Origin: Palsa-504 sp963818225
GTDB lineage: Bacteria > Actinomycetota > Actinomycetes > Streptosporangiales > Streptosporangiaceae
Reading direction: 5' to 3'
Assembly: GCA_963818225.1 (NCBI GenBank)
Contig: CAWFRO010000002.1
Coordinates: forward strand, 106,868-170,867
DNA length: 64,000 nucleotides
Of this stretch, positions 8,769 through 16,478 are shown in pieces. Each line of letters opens with the position of its first letter. The first letter of the stretch is position 1. The position numbers were made by a program, and so were the translations under genes. Below the pieces are notes generated by a model, which was not told the origin of the DNA, ran no database searches, and saw only the letters and a list, made by a program, of their open reading frames with translations.

Positions 8769-9680
8769 CTACGGACGGCCGAAGCGCAGCCGCCCGAGCC
8801 AGGCTGCGGCCTCGGCGAACTCCGTGTCGGAGGTGCCGGGCCGCACCTGGGTGGCGCCGCCGTCGCATCGGGCGTAACTGCCGAGGAAGCGGACGTCGCG
8901 GCAGACCCGGCGTAGCCCCATCAGTGCCTCGCCGACCCGCGCGTCATCCACGTGCCCTTCGCAGTCGATGAAGAAGTAGTACCGGCCAAGCTGGTCACCG
9001 GTCGGCCGCGACTGGATGGTGGTCAGGTTGATTCCGCGCACCGCGAATTCGGTGAGGAACTCCAGCAGTGCGCCGGGATGGTCGTCGGTCAGGAACGCTG
9101 CCACCGAGGTCCGGTCCGTGCCGGTACGCGCGGGCAGCGGGCCGTGGGCGGCCACCACGACGAACCGGGTCACGGCGTTGGCCCGATCGTGCACGTCGGG
9201 CACGAGGACCTCCAGGCCGTACCGTTCCGCGGCGAACGCGCCGGCCAGCGCACCGTCGAGCTGCCCGTCCGCGGCCTGGCGGGCCGCCTCGGCGTTGGAC
9301 GCGACCGGGACCAACTCGGCGTCCGGCAGGTTGGCGGCCAGCCAGCTTCGGCACTGCGGCATCGCGTGCGGATGGCCGCCCAGCTTCTTGATGTCACCGA
9401 CCGCGGCGCCGGGACGGGCCAGCAGCGCGAACGCGACAGGAACTTGCACCTCGGCCACGACGACCAGGTCGTTCCCGGCGGCGAGGTCGTCCAGGGTGGC
9501 GGTGACGACCCCCTCGACCGAACTCTCGATGGGGACCACGGCTCGTTCGGCGGCGCCGGTGCGCACCGCCGCGAGCGCAGCCGGGATGGTCGGGCACGAC
9601 AGGGCCTCGGCACCGGGATCGACGGCACGCAGCGCCGCCTCGCAGAAGGTGCCCTCGGGTCCCAGATAGGCAACTGGCAT
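8769..9680 (-). CDS. pheA: Prephenate dehydratase
   Basis: A 303-residue protein converting prephenate to phenylpyruvate in phenylalanine synthesis. It begins MPVAYLGPEGTFCEAAL, with VVPIESSVEGVVTATLD and the catalytic-site TRF motif (ANAVTRFVVV, near residue 170). A C-terminal ACT domain (FLTDDHPGALLEFLTEFAVR, then QSRPTGDQLGRYYFF) is the phenylalanine-binding regulatory part; the family's ESRP is QSRP here. Start set at ATG 9680, directly before the conserved PVAYLGP; an ATG 12 bases upstream is also possible. Transcribed with the glycosyltransferase and regulator genes upstream, with 65 bases between them. Confidence 0.93.
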   Translation of the reverse strand: MPVAYLGPEGTFCEAALRAVDPGAEALSCPTIPAALAAVRTGAAERAVVPIESSVEGVVTATLDDLAAGNDLVVVAEVQVPVAFALLARPGAAVGDIKKLGGHPHAMPQCRSWLAANLPDAELVPVASNAEAARQAADGQLDGALAGAFAAERYGLEVLVPDVHDRANAVTRFVVVAAHGPLPARTGTDRTSVAAFLTDDHPGALLEFLTEFAVRGINLTTIQSRPTGDQLGRYYFFIDCEGHVDDARVGEALMGLRRVCRDVRFLGSYARCDGGATQVRPGTSDTEFAEAAAWLGRLRFGRP

Positions 9681-9745
9681 AGCCCACATCATGCCAGCAC
9701 CGGCGGGATGAGCCCGCACGTTCGGGGCGGCGGCCCGCCGCCCGG

Positions 9746-10456
9746 TCACCGCCGCCGGGCCAGAGCCATGGCGACGCCGGTGAGCTGGTGAGCACGGTGC
9801 AGCTGGGCGCGCAGGCCCGGGCCGGTGGCCCGGTGCGCCAGCTCCACCTCGACCTCGGTGACCCGCAGCCCCTGTCGCAGCAGGTCAATGGTCAACGCGG
9901 TCTCCACGCCCCAGCCGGGCGCCAGCGGGCGCGCCGCCTCGAACGCCGCGCGGGTCAGGCAGCGCTGCCCGTTCAGCGGCTGCGCCGGCCGCCAGCCGGT
10001 GGCCCGCTGAATCCCCGCCCCGGCCAGGCCGACCACCAGGCCATGACCGCCGAGCTTGACCGTGGCGGCAAAGACGGCGATGGTCATGTCGGCCAGGCCG
10101 GCCATAACCGGATCGATCAGCGGGCCAGCCTTGGCCGCCGTGTCCCCCAGGTCGCCGTCCAGGAAGAGCAGGTGCCGCGGACGGTCGCGGCCTTCCCGCT
10201 GGTCCAGCAGGCGTACGGTCTCCGCGCCGGTCTCCATGGCGGCGCCCTTGCCCCGGTTCCGCGGGTGCCGCATCACGATGGCGCCCGACTGGCGCGCGGC
10301 GGCCGCCGTGGCGTCTTGCGAGCCGTCGTCAACCACGAGGACGAACGCGACGCCGGGCAGCCCGGCTGCGGCCGCCGCCGTAGCCCGGATACGATCCGCT
10401 TCGTTCCGGGCCGGGATGACCACCGCGATCTCGCCGGATCGTGACCCGCCTGACAT
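9746..10456 (-). CDS. Family 2 glycosyltransferase
   Basis: A 236-residue GT-A fold enzyme: IAVVIPARNEADRIRATAAA at the N-terminus binds the nucleotide sugar, VVDDGSQDATAAAA follows, then HPRNRGKGAAMETGAE, and LLFLDGDLGD carries the metal-binding DxD-like motif. No membrane helix, so it is a cytosolic or membrane-peripheral enzyme. Compact GT2 enzymes of this kind in actinobacteria include glucosyl-3-phosphoglycerate synthases and dolichyl-phosphate-type sugar transferases; the acceptor cannot be told from the sequence. It stands on the same strand as pheA and the STAS gene. Confidence 0.85.
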   Translation of the reverse strand: MSGGSRSGEIAVVIPARNEADRIRATAAAAAGLPGVAFVLVVDDGSQDATAAAARQSGAIVMRHPRNRGKGAAMETGAETVRLLDQREGRDRPRHLLFLDGDLGDTAAKAGPLIDPVMAGLADMTIAVFAATVKLGGHGLVVGLAGAGIQRATGWRPAQPLNGQRCLTRAAFEAARPLAPGWGVETALTIDLLRQGLRVTEVEVELAHRATGPGLRAQLHRAHQLTGVAMALARRR

Positions 10457-10491
10457 GGGCCCGATCTTAGGTCAACGGGCCGCGTCCGCGG

Positions 10492-10833
10492 TTACTGCGG
10501 CACGCCCCTCGGATCGGCGTTCTCGACCAGGGTGAACACCGAGTCCAGCCCGGTGACCTGGAGGATTTTGCGCACTGCGGGCTTAGGCGCAGCGATTTCC
10601 AGCTCGCCGCCGCGCTCACGGACCCGGCGCAGGCAGGAGAGCAGCACGTTCATGCCGGTCGAGTCGCAGAATTCCACCCCGGACATGTCGATGGTCATCC
10701 GGGCGGGCGAGCCGTCGGCCAGCAGGCTGGCCAGCTCGCTGTGCAGCCGCGGAGCGGTGTAAAGATCGATCTCACCGCAAATGGTCACGATGGTGTGATC
10801 ATCATGAAATCGACTCGAGACATTAAGCTCCAC
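10492..10833 (-). CDS. STAS-domain anti-sigma factor antagonist
   Basis: A 113-residue single STAS domain. IVTICGEIDLYTAPRLHSEL is the first strand-helix unit, and MSGVEFCDSTGMNVLLSCLR holds the serine (DST) phosphorylated by a partner kinase. In the SpoIIAA/RsbV family, the unphosphorylated form binds the anti-sigma factor and frees the sigma factor. The upstream gene on the same strand (10891-11355) encodes a HATPase of the anti-sigma type, 57 bases away, so the two probably form a switch pair. No sigma factor gene is next to them. Start is GTG. Confidence 0.9.
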   Translation of the reverse strand: MELNVSSRFHDDHTIVTICGEIDLYTAPRLHSELASLLADGSPARMTIDMSGVEFCDSTGMNVLLSCLRRVRERGGELEIAAPKPAVRKILQVTGLDSVFTLVENADPRGVPQ

Positions 10834-10890
10834 GAGCCGACCTTATCGTGCCGGGAGCCCGGAAGCCAGGTAACTACATTGAGGGCACGC

Positions 10891-11355
10891 TTAGAGTTCT
10901 CTGACCAGAGGGCACCGGCGCCCGCTGAAGCCGCCCTCCGCCGCGACGGCGGGCACCGGCCCGAGCTGGACCTCCGCCCACACGGTGGTGCCCTCGTATC
11001 CGCTGGATGTCCCCCAGCGCCGCGACAGCCTGGCCACGATGCGCAGGCCTCGGCCCCCGGTCGCGGTCGATGTCGGCTGGCCGAGCTCAGGCCGGGTCGA
11101 TCCGCCGCCGTCGCTGACCGAGACCCGGACGGTGTCGCCGTCCAGATCCCAGGCCGCCCGGATGGCCTGGCCCGGCAGCGGCGCCCCGTGCTGCAGGGCG
11201 TTGCTGAACAGTTCGCTGATCACCAGGGCGGTGTCGGTGACCGCAGAACCACGGATGCCGGCCGCGATGAGATCGGACACCAAATTCCGCCGGGCCACGC
11301 CGACGCTTGCCGCGGTGAACGGGAGCAGTAGGACGCTCGACTCAGTCACCTCCAC
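10891..11355 (-). CDS. HATPase anti-sigma factor-type serine kinase
   Basis: A 154-residue GHKL ATPase domain of the RsbW/SpoIIAB class found widely in actinomycetes. ALVISELFSNALQHGAPLPG is the N-box, VSVSDGGGSTRPEL the G1 box, and GGRGLRIVARLSRRWG the G2 region. It would phosphorylate the STAS protein encoded next on the same strand and sequester a sigma factor. It could instead act on a remote partner, as many such actinomycete proteins are orphans. Starts at GTG; 170 bases with no clear gene separate it from the divergent ABC gene. Confidence 0.88.
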   Translation of the reverse strand: MEVTESSVLLLPFTAASVGVARRNLVSDLIAAGIRGSAVTDTALVISELFSNALQHGAPLPGQAIRAAWDLDGDTVRVSVSDGGGSTRPELGQPTSTATGGRGLRIVARLSRRWGTSSGYEGTTVWAEVQLGPVPAVAAEGGFSGRRCPLVREL

Positions 11356-11525
11356 ATCAGCGTGGCTGAACTAGCCGACCTAAAAGTGAACCTGCTACGA
11401 GCGGGAAATGCCCCGTCTGAGGACCCTGGAAACACGCCAACGCCGCTGACATCGCAGCGAGCGGCAAAGCCTCAGCCGCGCCGCGCCGCGCCGATCGCTG
11501 CCGCGGGCACGGTAACGTCTGCTAT

Positions 11526-12338
11526 ATGCCCACCGGTAACGGGTCCGAGCCGACCGTGATAGTCGACGACCTGCACGTCGTGTACCGGGTGTACGGCGCG
11601 GGCGGCGACAAGGGAACCGCGGCGACCGCGCTCATGCGGGTCGTCAAACGCCAGCGCCGCCCGTCGGTCCGCGAGGTGCACGCCGTCCGGGGCATCTCGT
11701 TCGTGGCCAACCACGGCGACGCGGTCGGGATCATCGGGCGGAACGGGTCGGGCAAGTCGACCCTCCTGCAGGCCATCGCGGGCCTGCTTCCGCCGGAGCG
11801 CGGTTGCGTTTACACCAGCGGTCAGGCCGCCCTGCTCGGCGTCAACGCCGCGCTGCTCGACGACCTGACCGGGGAACGCAACGTGGTGCTCGGCTGCCTG
11901 GCCATGGGCATGACTCCGCAGGAAGTCAAGGACGGCTACCAGACCATCGTGGACTTCTCCGGGGTCGGTAACTTCATCGACTACCCGATGCGCACGTACT
12001 CCACCGGGATGGCCCAGCGGCTGCGTTTCTCCATCGCCTCGGCCAAGAGCCATGAGATCTTGATGATCGACGAGGCGCTGGCTACCGGTGACGCCAACTT
12101 CCGGGCCAAAAGCCACGAGAAGATCATGGAGCTACGCGGCGAGGCGGGGACGGTGTTCCTCGTCACGCACAACCTGGGCGAGATCGAGGCCAGCTGCAAC
12201 CGGGTCATCTGGCTGGAGAAGGGCGAGGTCGTCAGGCAGGGTTACGACGTAGCGGCCATCGTCGACGCCTACGTGGCGGCGACCGGCGGGGAGCCTCGCC
12301 GCCGGGAGCTGCCGCAGGAGGCCGATCACATCGCCTGA
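11526..12338 (+). CDS. Polysaccharide-export ABC transporter ATPase (RfbE/Wzt-like)
   Basis: A 270-residue ABC subunit: Walker A GIIGRNGSGKSTLLQAIAG, signature YSTGMAQRLRFSIA, Walker B ILMIDEALATGDANF, and H-loop FLVTHNLGEIE. The pattern LTGERNVVLGCLAMG and the MIDEALATGD variant are typical of exporters of lipid-linked polysaccharides or teichoic acid (Wzt, TagH, mycobacterial RfbE). It lacks the extra C-terminal carbohydrate-binding domain of some Wzt proteins. No permease gene lies beside it, so the partner must be elsewhere. In M. tuberculosis RfbE (galactan export) is the neighbour of Bpa; the loose bpa linkage here agrees with that order. Confidence 0.88.
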   Translation: MPTGNGSEPTVIVDDLHVVYRVYGAGGDKGTAATALMRVVKRQRRPSVREVHAVRGISFVANHGDAVGIIGRNGSGKSTLLQAIAGLLPPERGCVYTSGQAALLGVNAALLDDLTGERNVVLGCLAMGMTPQEVKDGYQTIVDFSGVGNFIDYPMRTYSTGMAQRLRFSIASAKSHEILMIDEALATGDANFRAKSHEKIMELRGEAGTVFLVTHNLGEIEASCNRVIWLEKGEVVRQGYDVAAIVDAYVAATGGEPRRRELPQEADHIA

Positions 12339-12360
12339 GGCCGGTCGGGTCTCAGGCGAT
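12330..12360. terminator. Hairpin between convergent genes
   Basis: ATCGCCTGAG (12330-12339) and CTCAGGCGAT (12351-12360) form a perfect 10-pair stem with an 11-base loop, overlapping the stop codon of the ABC gene. A related GGCCTCAGGCGGTCAGGCC follows. There is no T-tract. It sits between two converging genes, so it may act in both directions. Confidence 0.45.
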
Positions 12361-12374
12361 CAGGCCTCAGGCGG

Positions 12375-14243
12375 TCAGGCCTCCGCGCGCCGCAGCCGCA
12401 GCCGCATGACCGTGCCGCCCCCGGGACGCGGCATGGCGCTGACCTCGCCGTGCTGGGCCTCGGCCAGCCGGCGGACGATGAACAGGCCGATGCCCACGCC
12501 GCCGAACCGGCGGCGGTCGCCGGTCTCGCCCTGGTAGAACCGGTCGAAGATGCGCTCGCGATCCGCCGCGGCGATGCCGATGCCGTCGTCTTCCACCACC
12601 ATCTCCAGCCACGCCCCGTCCGGGCGGGCCCGCACCGTCACCGTGCCGCCGGCGGGTGAGTACTTGAACGCGTTCTCCAGCAGCTGCCCGGCGATGATGT
12701 CGGTGGCCATCGTGTCCCCGCTGGCCGCGGGCAGGTCGTCGGGGATGTCCGCGACTACCGTGTGCTTGTCCGACAGCGCCCGGAAGGCAGCGGCGGCGGC
12801 GCGCAGCACGGCGCCGAGGTCGAACGGGCCGTTGCTGACCGGAAGCTGGTCAGCCCCGGCCCGCGAGCCGAGCAGCAGCTGCTCCACCAGCCTGCCCAGC
12901 GAGCCCGCCCGCTCAGCGATCGTCTGCACCGCGTCCCGCCGTTCCGCGTCGCCGAGCTGGTCCCACCGGCTGGCCAGCGTGCTGGCGAAGCCCTGCACCA
13001 CGGTGATCGGCGTGCGCAGCTCGTGGCTCGTCGTGGCCAGGAACAGGTCCTTGGCCTCCTCGAGCTCCTTGGTGGCGGTGACGTCGCGGAAGTCGATGAC
13101 CAGTTCCCCGCCGTCCGCGAGCGCAGTGCACAAGACGTCGAGCCACCGCCCGTTCGGCAGCTTATGCGTCAGCATCGCGTCCGGGTCAGGCAGCGGGAAC
13201 GGCGGGGACTTGCCGATCGCGGCCTGCGCGGGAATGCCGGTGATGCGGTGCGCGGCCGGGTTCCACTGGCGCACCAGGCCGGCCGCGTCCAGCACGGCGA
13301 TGCCGTCGGCGCTGCCGTCGATGACCGCCCGCTCGTGGGCCCGCTGCCTGACGACCTCTTCGAAGGCCATGGCGTTGGTCAGCGCGACGCCGGCGTGTCC
13401 GGCGAGCAGTTCGAGCAGTTCGAGCTCGACATGGCTGAGCCTGCGCCGGCTGTACAGCGCGTACAGCGCACCGTAGGGCCGGCCGGCCACGTGGGACAGG
13501 CTTAGCGCGATGGTGTGCAGGCCCGGCAGCGCCGACCAGATCAGGTCATCGAAACCGCCGGATTCCCCGGTCGCCATCATGACCGTCTTGCCTGCCGCCA
13601 TGAGCTCGCCGACCAGGCTCTTGGCCAGCGCGGCGGTCCGCCCGCGCAGCCTGGCGGGCAACCCGGCCGTGCTGACCAGGCGGAGCGTGTCATCCTCGAT
13701 GAGCACGAACCCGCCGGCGTCGGCACTGGTCAGTTCCCGAAGGCTGGCCGCGATCCGGTCGAGCACCGATTCCAGGTCGCGCTGGGCGTTCATGTCGGCG
13801 ACCACGTCACCGAGCCTGCGCACCACCCGGGCGCGTTCGGCCATGTAGTGCCGGGCCACGTCGTCTTCGCCGGCTTGATGGCAGACGTTGACCCAGCCGG
13901 TCACCCGGCCGTCGTCGCCGATCAGCGCGCTGGTGTCGATCCGCACGTCGATGACCGTCCGGTCCTTGCGTATCCGGCGCGTCGCGAACGAGATCTGACC
14001 CCCGCCGCGGACCCGTTCCAGGACCGCATTGTGCTCGGCCTTGAGCTCCTCGGGGATGATCTGCGCCTCCGAGCCGACCACCTCGGCCTCGGTCCAGCCG
14101 AACATCCTTTCGGCGGCCGGGTTCCACAGCAGCACCGTCCGGTCGGTGCCGAACGCGACGATCGCGTCGGCCGCGCACTCGATCACGGCCCGCGCCATCA
14201 CGTCGGAGCGGCCGCTCATCGTCCCCGGCTGCTCTGCGGTCAC
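12375..14243 (-). CDS. PAS/GAF/PAS sensor histidine kinase
   Basis: A 622-residue soluble sensor kinase. A PAS domain (residues ~18-130, DAIVAFGTDRTVLLWNPAAE) is followed by a GAF domain (~165-305), a second PAS (~308-410, DGIAVLDAAGLVRQWNPAAH), the dimerisation helix with the phosphorylated His in TTSHELRTPITVVQG, and the catalytic ATPase (N-box QLLENAFKYSP, G1 VEDDGIGI, G2 GGVGIGLFIVRR). No membrane segment is visible, so it senses a cytoplasmic signal, possibly redox or a small ligand. No response regulator is next to it. GTG start. It converges with the ABC gene. Confidence 0.9.
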   Translation of the reverse strand: MTAEQPGTMSGRSDVMARAVIECAADAIVAFGTDRTVLLWNPAAERMFGWTEAEVVGSEAQIIPEELKAEHNAVLERVRGGGQISFATRRIRKDRTVIDVRIDTSALIGDDGRVTGWVNVCHQAGEDDVARHYMAERARVVRRLGDVVADMNAQRDLESVLDRIAASLRELTSADAGGFVLIEDDTLRLVSTAGLPARLRGRTAALAKSLVGELMAAGKTVMMATGESGGFDDLIWSALPGLHTIALSLSHVAGRPYGALYALYSRRRLSHVELELLELLAGHAGVALTNAMAFEEVVRQRAHERAVIDGSADGIAVLDAAGLVRQWNPAAHRITGIPAQAAIGKSPPFPLPDPDAMLTHKLPNGRWLDVLCTALADGGELVIDFRDVTATKELEEAKDLFLATTSHELRTPITVVQGFASTLASRWDQLGDAERRDAVQTIAERAGSLGRLVEQLLLGSRAGADQLPVSNGPFDLGAVLRAAAAAFRALSDKHTVVADIPDDLPAASGDTMATDIIAGQLLENAFKYSPAGGTVTVRARPDGAWLEMVVEDDGIGIAAADRERIFDRFYQGETGDRRRFGGVGIGLFIVRRLAEAQHGEVSAMPRPGGGTVMRLRLRRAEA

Positions 14244-14425
14244 CCGGACATCGTGCCACGCCTGGCGGCCGGGGTGGAAAAGAATACGCCGGGCCGGCGT
14301 GTGAGGCCTAACAAAAGAGCACCGCGCTGATCTATAGTGCTTTTCAAATACGAGTAAGGCCGGTCATCCGGGGCAATCACAATGGTATGGCTGCCGGAGA
14401 GACGGTCTTCCGCTAGGACGCGGCG

Positions 14426-14938
14426 ATGGACCAGGCAGAGTCAAGCCCGTCACCGGGCCAGCCGGACCCCGGCCAGCCGGCTAACCGGCCGGACCGGCAC
14501 ACCGGGATACCGGCGCTCCGGCTCGAGCATCCGGTGGTGGCCGGCTACGACGGCTCGGAGTCGAGCCGCAACGCGCTGGCCTATGCGGCCGGGCTGTCGC
14601 TGCGCCTCGGCCGGCCGTTGCTCATCGTGTACGTGTGCTCGTCCGGGGTTTACTGCGAGCCGCTGACCGGGCAGGTGGTAGGCGTGCCGCGCGATGCTGA
14701 CGCGCTGGAACGCTGGCTGCTGGCCGAGCTCGACCAGGTGACCGGGCCCGTCGACCTCGACGTGCACGTCCGGACCCGGCGGGGCAGCCCGGCCCGGGAG
14801 CTGGCCGCCGCCGCCGAGGAATTCTGTGCCAACGCGCTGGTCATCGGAGCGCCCACGCACTTCTGGCACCGGATCGCGGGCTCCGTGTCGGGCTGGCTGG
14901 CCCGACACGCCCGCTGCCCGGTCATCGTCGTCCCCTGA
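14426..14938 (+). CDS. Universal stress protein
   Basis: A 170-residue UspA-fold protein with an unusual Pro-rich N-terminal extension (residues 1-35). The domain starts HPVVAGYDGSESSRNALAYA and ends with EFCANALVIGAPTHFWHRIA, then GSVSGWLARHARCPVIVVP. The ATP-binding loop GxxGHxxxxxxGS of ATP-binding Usp proteins is altered: here it reads GAPTHFWHRIAGSVS, with Thr in place of the second Gly. Some nucleotide binding is still possible. Single gene on the plus strand ahead of the tRNA-Leu. Such proteins serve in dormancy and stress survival in actinobacteria. Confidence 0.88.
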   Translation: MDQAESSPSPGQPDPGQPANRPDRHTGIPALRLEHPVVAGYDGSESSRNALAYAAGLSLRLGRPLLIVYVCSSGVYCEPLTGQVVGVPRDADALERWLLAELDQVTGPVDLDVHVRTRRGSPARELAAAAEEFCANALVIGAPTHFWHRIAGSVSGWLARHARCPVIVVP

Positions 14939-14976
14939 CCTCCGGCCGCGGACCATGCCGCACCGGTGGATATGAG

Positions 14977-15059
14977 TGGGCGAGGAGGGATTTGAACCCT
15001 CACGTCCTTTCGGACACACGGACCTGAACCGTGCGCGTCTGCCGTTCCGCCACCCGCCC
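14977..15059 (-). tRNA. tRNA-Leu (anticodon CAG)
   Basis: The minus strand gives acceptor GGGCGGG paired with CTCGCCC, D-arm GCGGAACGGCAGACGC, anticodon CAG within GGTTCAGGTCC, a long variable arm (GTGTCCGAAAGGACGT) and T-loop GGTTCAAATCC. CCA is not encoded. It lies between the Usp gene and fhaA, on the opposite strand. Confidence 0.95.
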
Positions 15060-15145
15060 CGGGCAACGAGTAGGTTAGCACGACCCCGAGCGCTCCCGCG
15101 CCCCGGATACGATCGGGTGGATGAGACGGGAAGGGAGGTGGCACG

Positions 15146-15937
15146 GTGGGCGTTCTGCAGCGGTTTGAGCGACGGCTCGAAGGCATGGTGGAAGGGGCCT
15201 TCGCGCGCGCCTTCAGGTCAGAACTGCAGCCCGTCGAGGTGGCCAGCGCGGTTCAGCGGGAGATGGACGACCGGGCCGCCATCGTGGCGAAGGGCCGCAC
15301 CCTGGTGCCGAACGATTTCGTGGTGGAGCTCGCCGAGAGCGACCATGACCGTCTCGATGTGTACGCCGAGAGCCTGGGTGTCGAGCTCGCCAACCTGGCC
15401 CGGGACTACGCCAAGGAACAGGGTTACTCGTTCGTCGGCCCGGTGCGCATGCGGTTCGAGGGCGTGCCCGACATGACCACCGGAACGTTCCGGATCCGCT
15501 CCGGCGTGATCCGCGGCTCGACCATTGAGGGCGGCGAGATCAGGCTGCCGGCCAGTGACCTGCCGCGGTCCGGCGGGCGCGGCTTCCCCGGCCATCCGCG
15601 GCTGCTCGTATCCGTGCCCGGCGCTCCCGGGGCCGGCGACAACCAGCACACCTACGAGCTGCAGACCCCGGTGACGCTGCTCGGCCGGGGCACGGACTGT
15701 GACCTGCGCCTGGTCGACCCCGGGGTGTCCCGGCACCATGCCGAGCTGCGCGTGGAGACCGACCATGTCGTCCTGGCCGACCTGGACTCGACGAACGGCA
15801 CGTTCGTCAACGGCCAGCCGGTCAGGCGGGTCGCGCTCAGCGACGGCACTCACATCTCGCTGGGCCGCACTACGCTGGTCTTCCGCCAGGACCGCCGCCA
15901 GGACGGCCAGGGCAGTGGTTATCCAGGCAGCTACTGA
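15146..15937 (+). CDS. fhaA: FHA-domain protein FhaA
   Basis: A 263-residue protein with an N-terminal DUF3662 domain (residues 1-115, FERRLEGMVEGAFARAF and LVPNDFVVELAESDHDRL) and a C-terminal FHA domain (residues ~165-250: LLGRGTDCDLRL, SRHHAEL, LDSTNGTFVNG). The FHA domain binds phosphothreonine; in mycobacteria FhaA binds phosphorylated MviN and PknB and restrains peptidoglycan synthesis at the pole. First gene of the wall-signalling operon. The GTG start follows GGGAAGGAGGTGGCAC, one of the best ribosome sites in the window. The linker between domains is shorter than in M. tuberculosis. Confidence 0.95.
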   Translation: MGVLQRFERRLEGMVEGAFARAFRSELQPVEVASAVQREMDDRAAIVAKGRTLVPNDFVVELAESDHDRLDVYAESLGVELANLARDYAKEQGYSFVGPVRMRFEGVPDMTTGTFRIRSGVIRGSTIEGGEIRLPASDLPRSGGRGFPGHPRLLVSVPGAPGAGDNQHTYELQTPVTLLGRGTDCDLRLVDPGVSRHHAELRVETDHVVLADLDSTNGTFVNGQPVRRVALSDGTHISLGRTTLVFRQDRRQDGQGSGYPGSY

Positions 15938-15986
15938 CGCTCGGGGACGTGGCCCCAGATAAGCGAGCACAGATAAGCGAGCACAG

Positions 15987-16478
15987 ATGAGCGAGCTTTC
16001 CCTCACCATCATCAGGGTGGCTTTCCTGGCCGTGCTGTGGCTGTTCGTCATCGCGGCGATCGGGGTGGTGCGCACCGACCTGCTCGGATCGGCCACCACG
16101 CCGCGGCGCAGCCGGGGCCGCCAGGCCCAGAGCACCCGGCCGCCGCGTCAGGCCCGCCCGGCCAAGCCGCAGCGGCCCGGCCGCGGCTCACCGCGCCTCC
16201 TCGTGGTGACGGCCGGCACGCTGAAGGGCACCAGCTTGGACCTGGCTCAGCAGCAGATCACGCTAGGGCGGGCCAATGATGCCACGCTGGTCCTGAACGA
16301 CGACTACGCTTCAAGCCGACATGCCCGTATCTTCCCGCAGGACGGTCAGTGGATCGTCGAGGATCTCGGCTCGACTAACGGCACCTACCTGGACCGGCAG
16401 AAGGTGACGCGCCCGACGCCCGTTCCGCTGGGCGTGCCGATCCGCATCGGTAAGACCGTCCTGGAACTGCGCAGATGA
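15987..16478 (+). CDS. fhaB: Membrane-anchored FHA protein FhaB/FipA
   Basis: A 163-residue protein with one N-terminal membrane helix (LTIIRVAFLAVLWLFVIAAI), a basic Pro/Arg/Gln linker (residues ~38-70) and a C-terminal FHA domain (ITLGRANDATLVLNDDYASS, then RHARIF and DLGSTNGTYLD). FhaB (FipA) binds phosphothreonine on FtsZ and FtsQ partners in mycobacteria and helps division under stress. Its stop overlaps the pstP start by four bases. Confidence 0.94.
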   Translation: MSELSLTIIRVAFLAVLWLFVIAAIGVVRTDLLGSATTPRRSRGRQAQSTRPPRQARPAKPQRPGRGSPRLLVVTAGTLKGTSLDLAQQQITLGRANDATLVLNDDYASSRHARIFPQDGQWIVEDLGSTNGTYLDRQKVTRPTPVPLGVPIRIGKTVLELRR

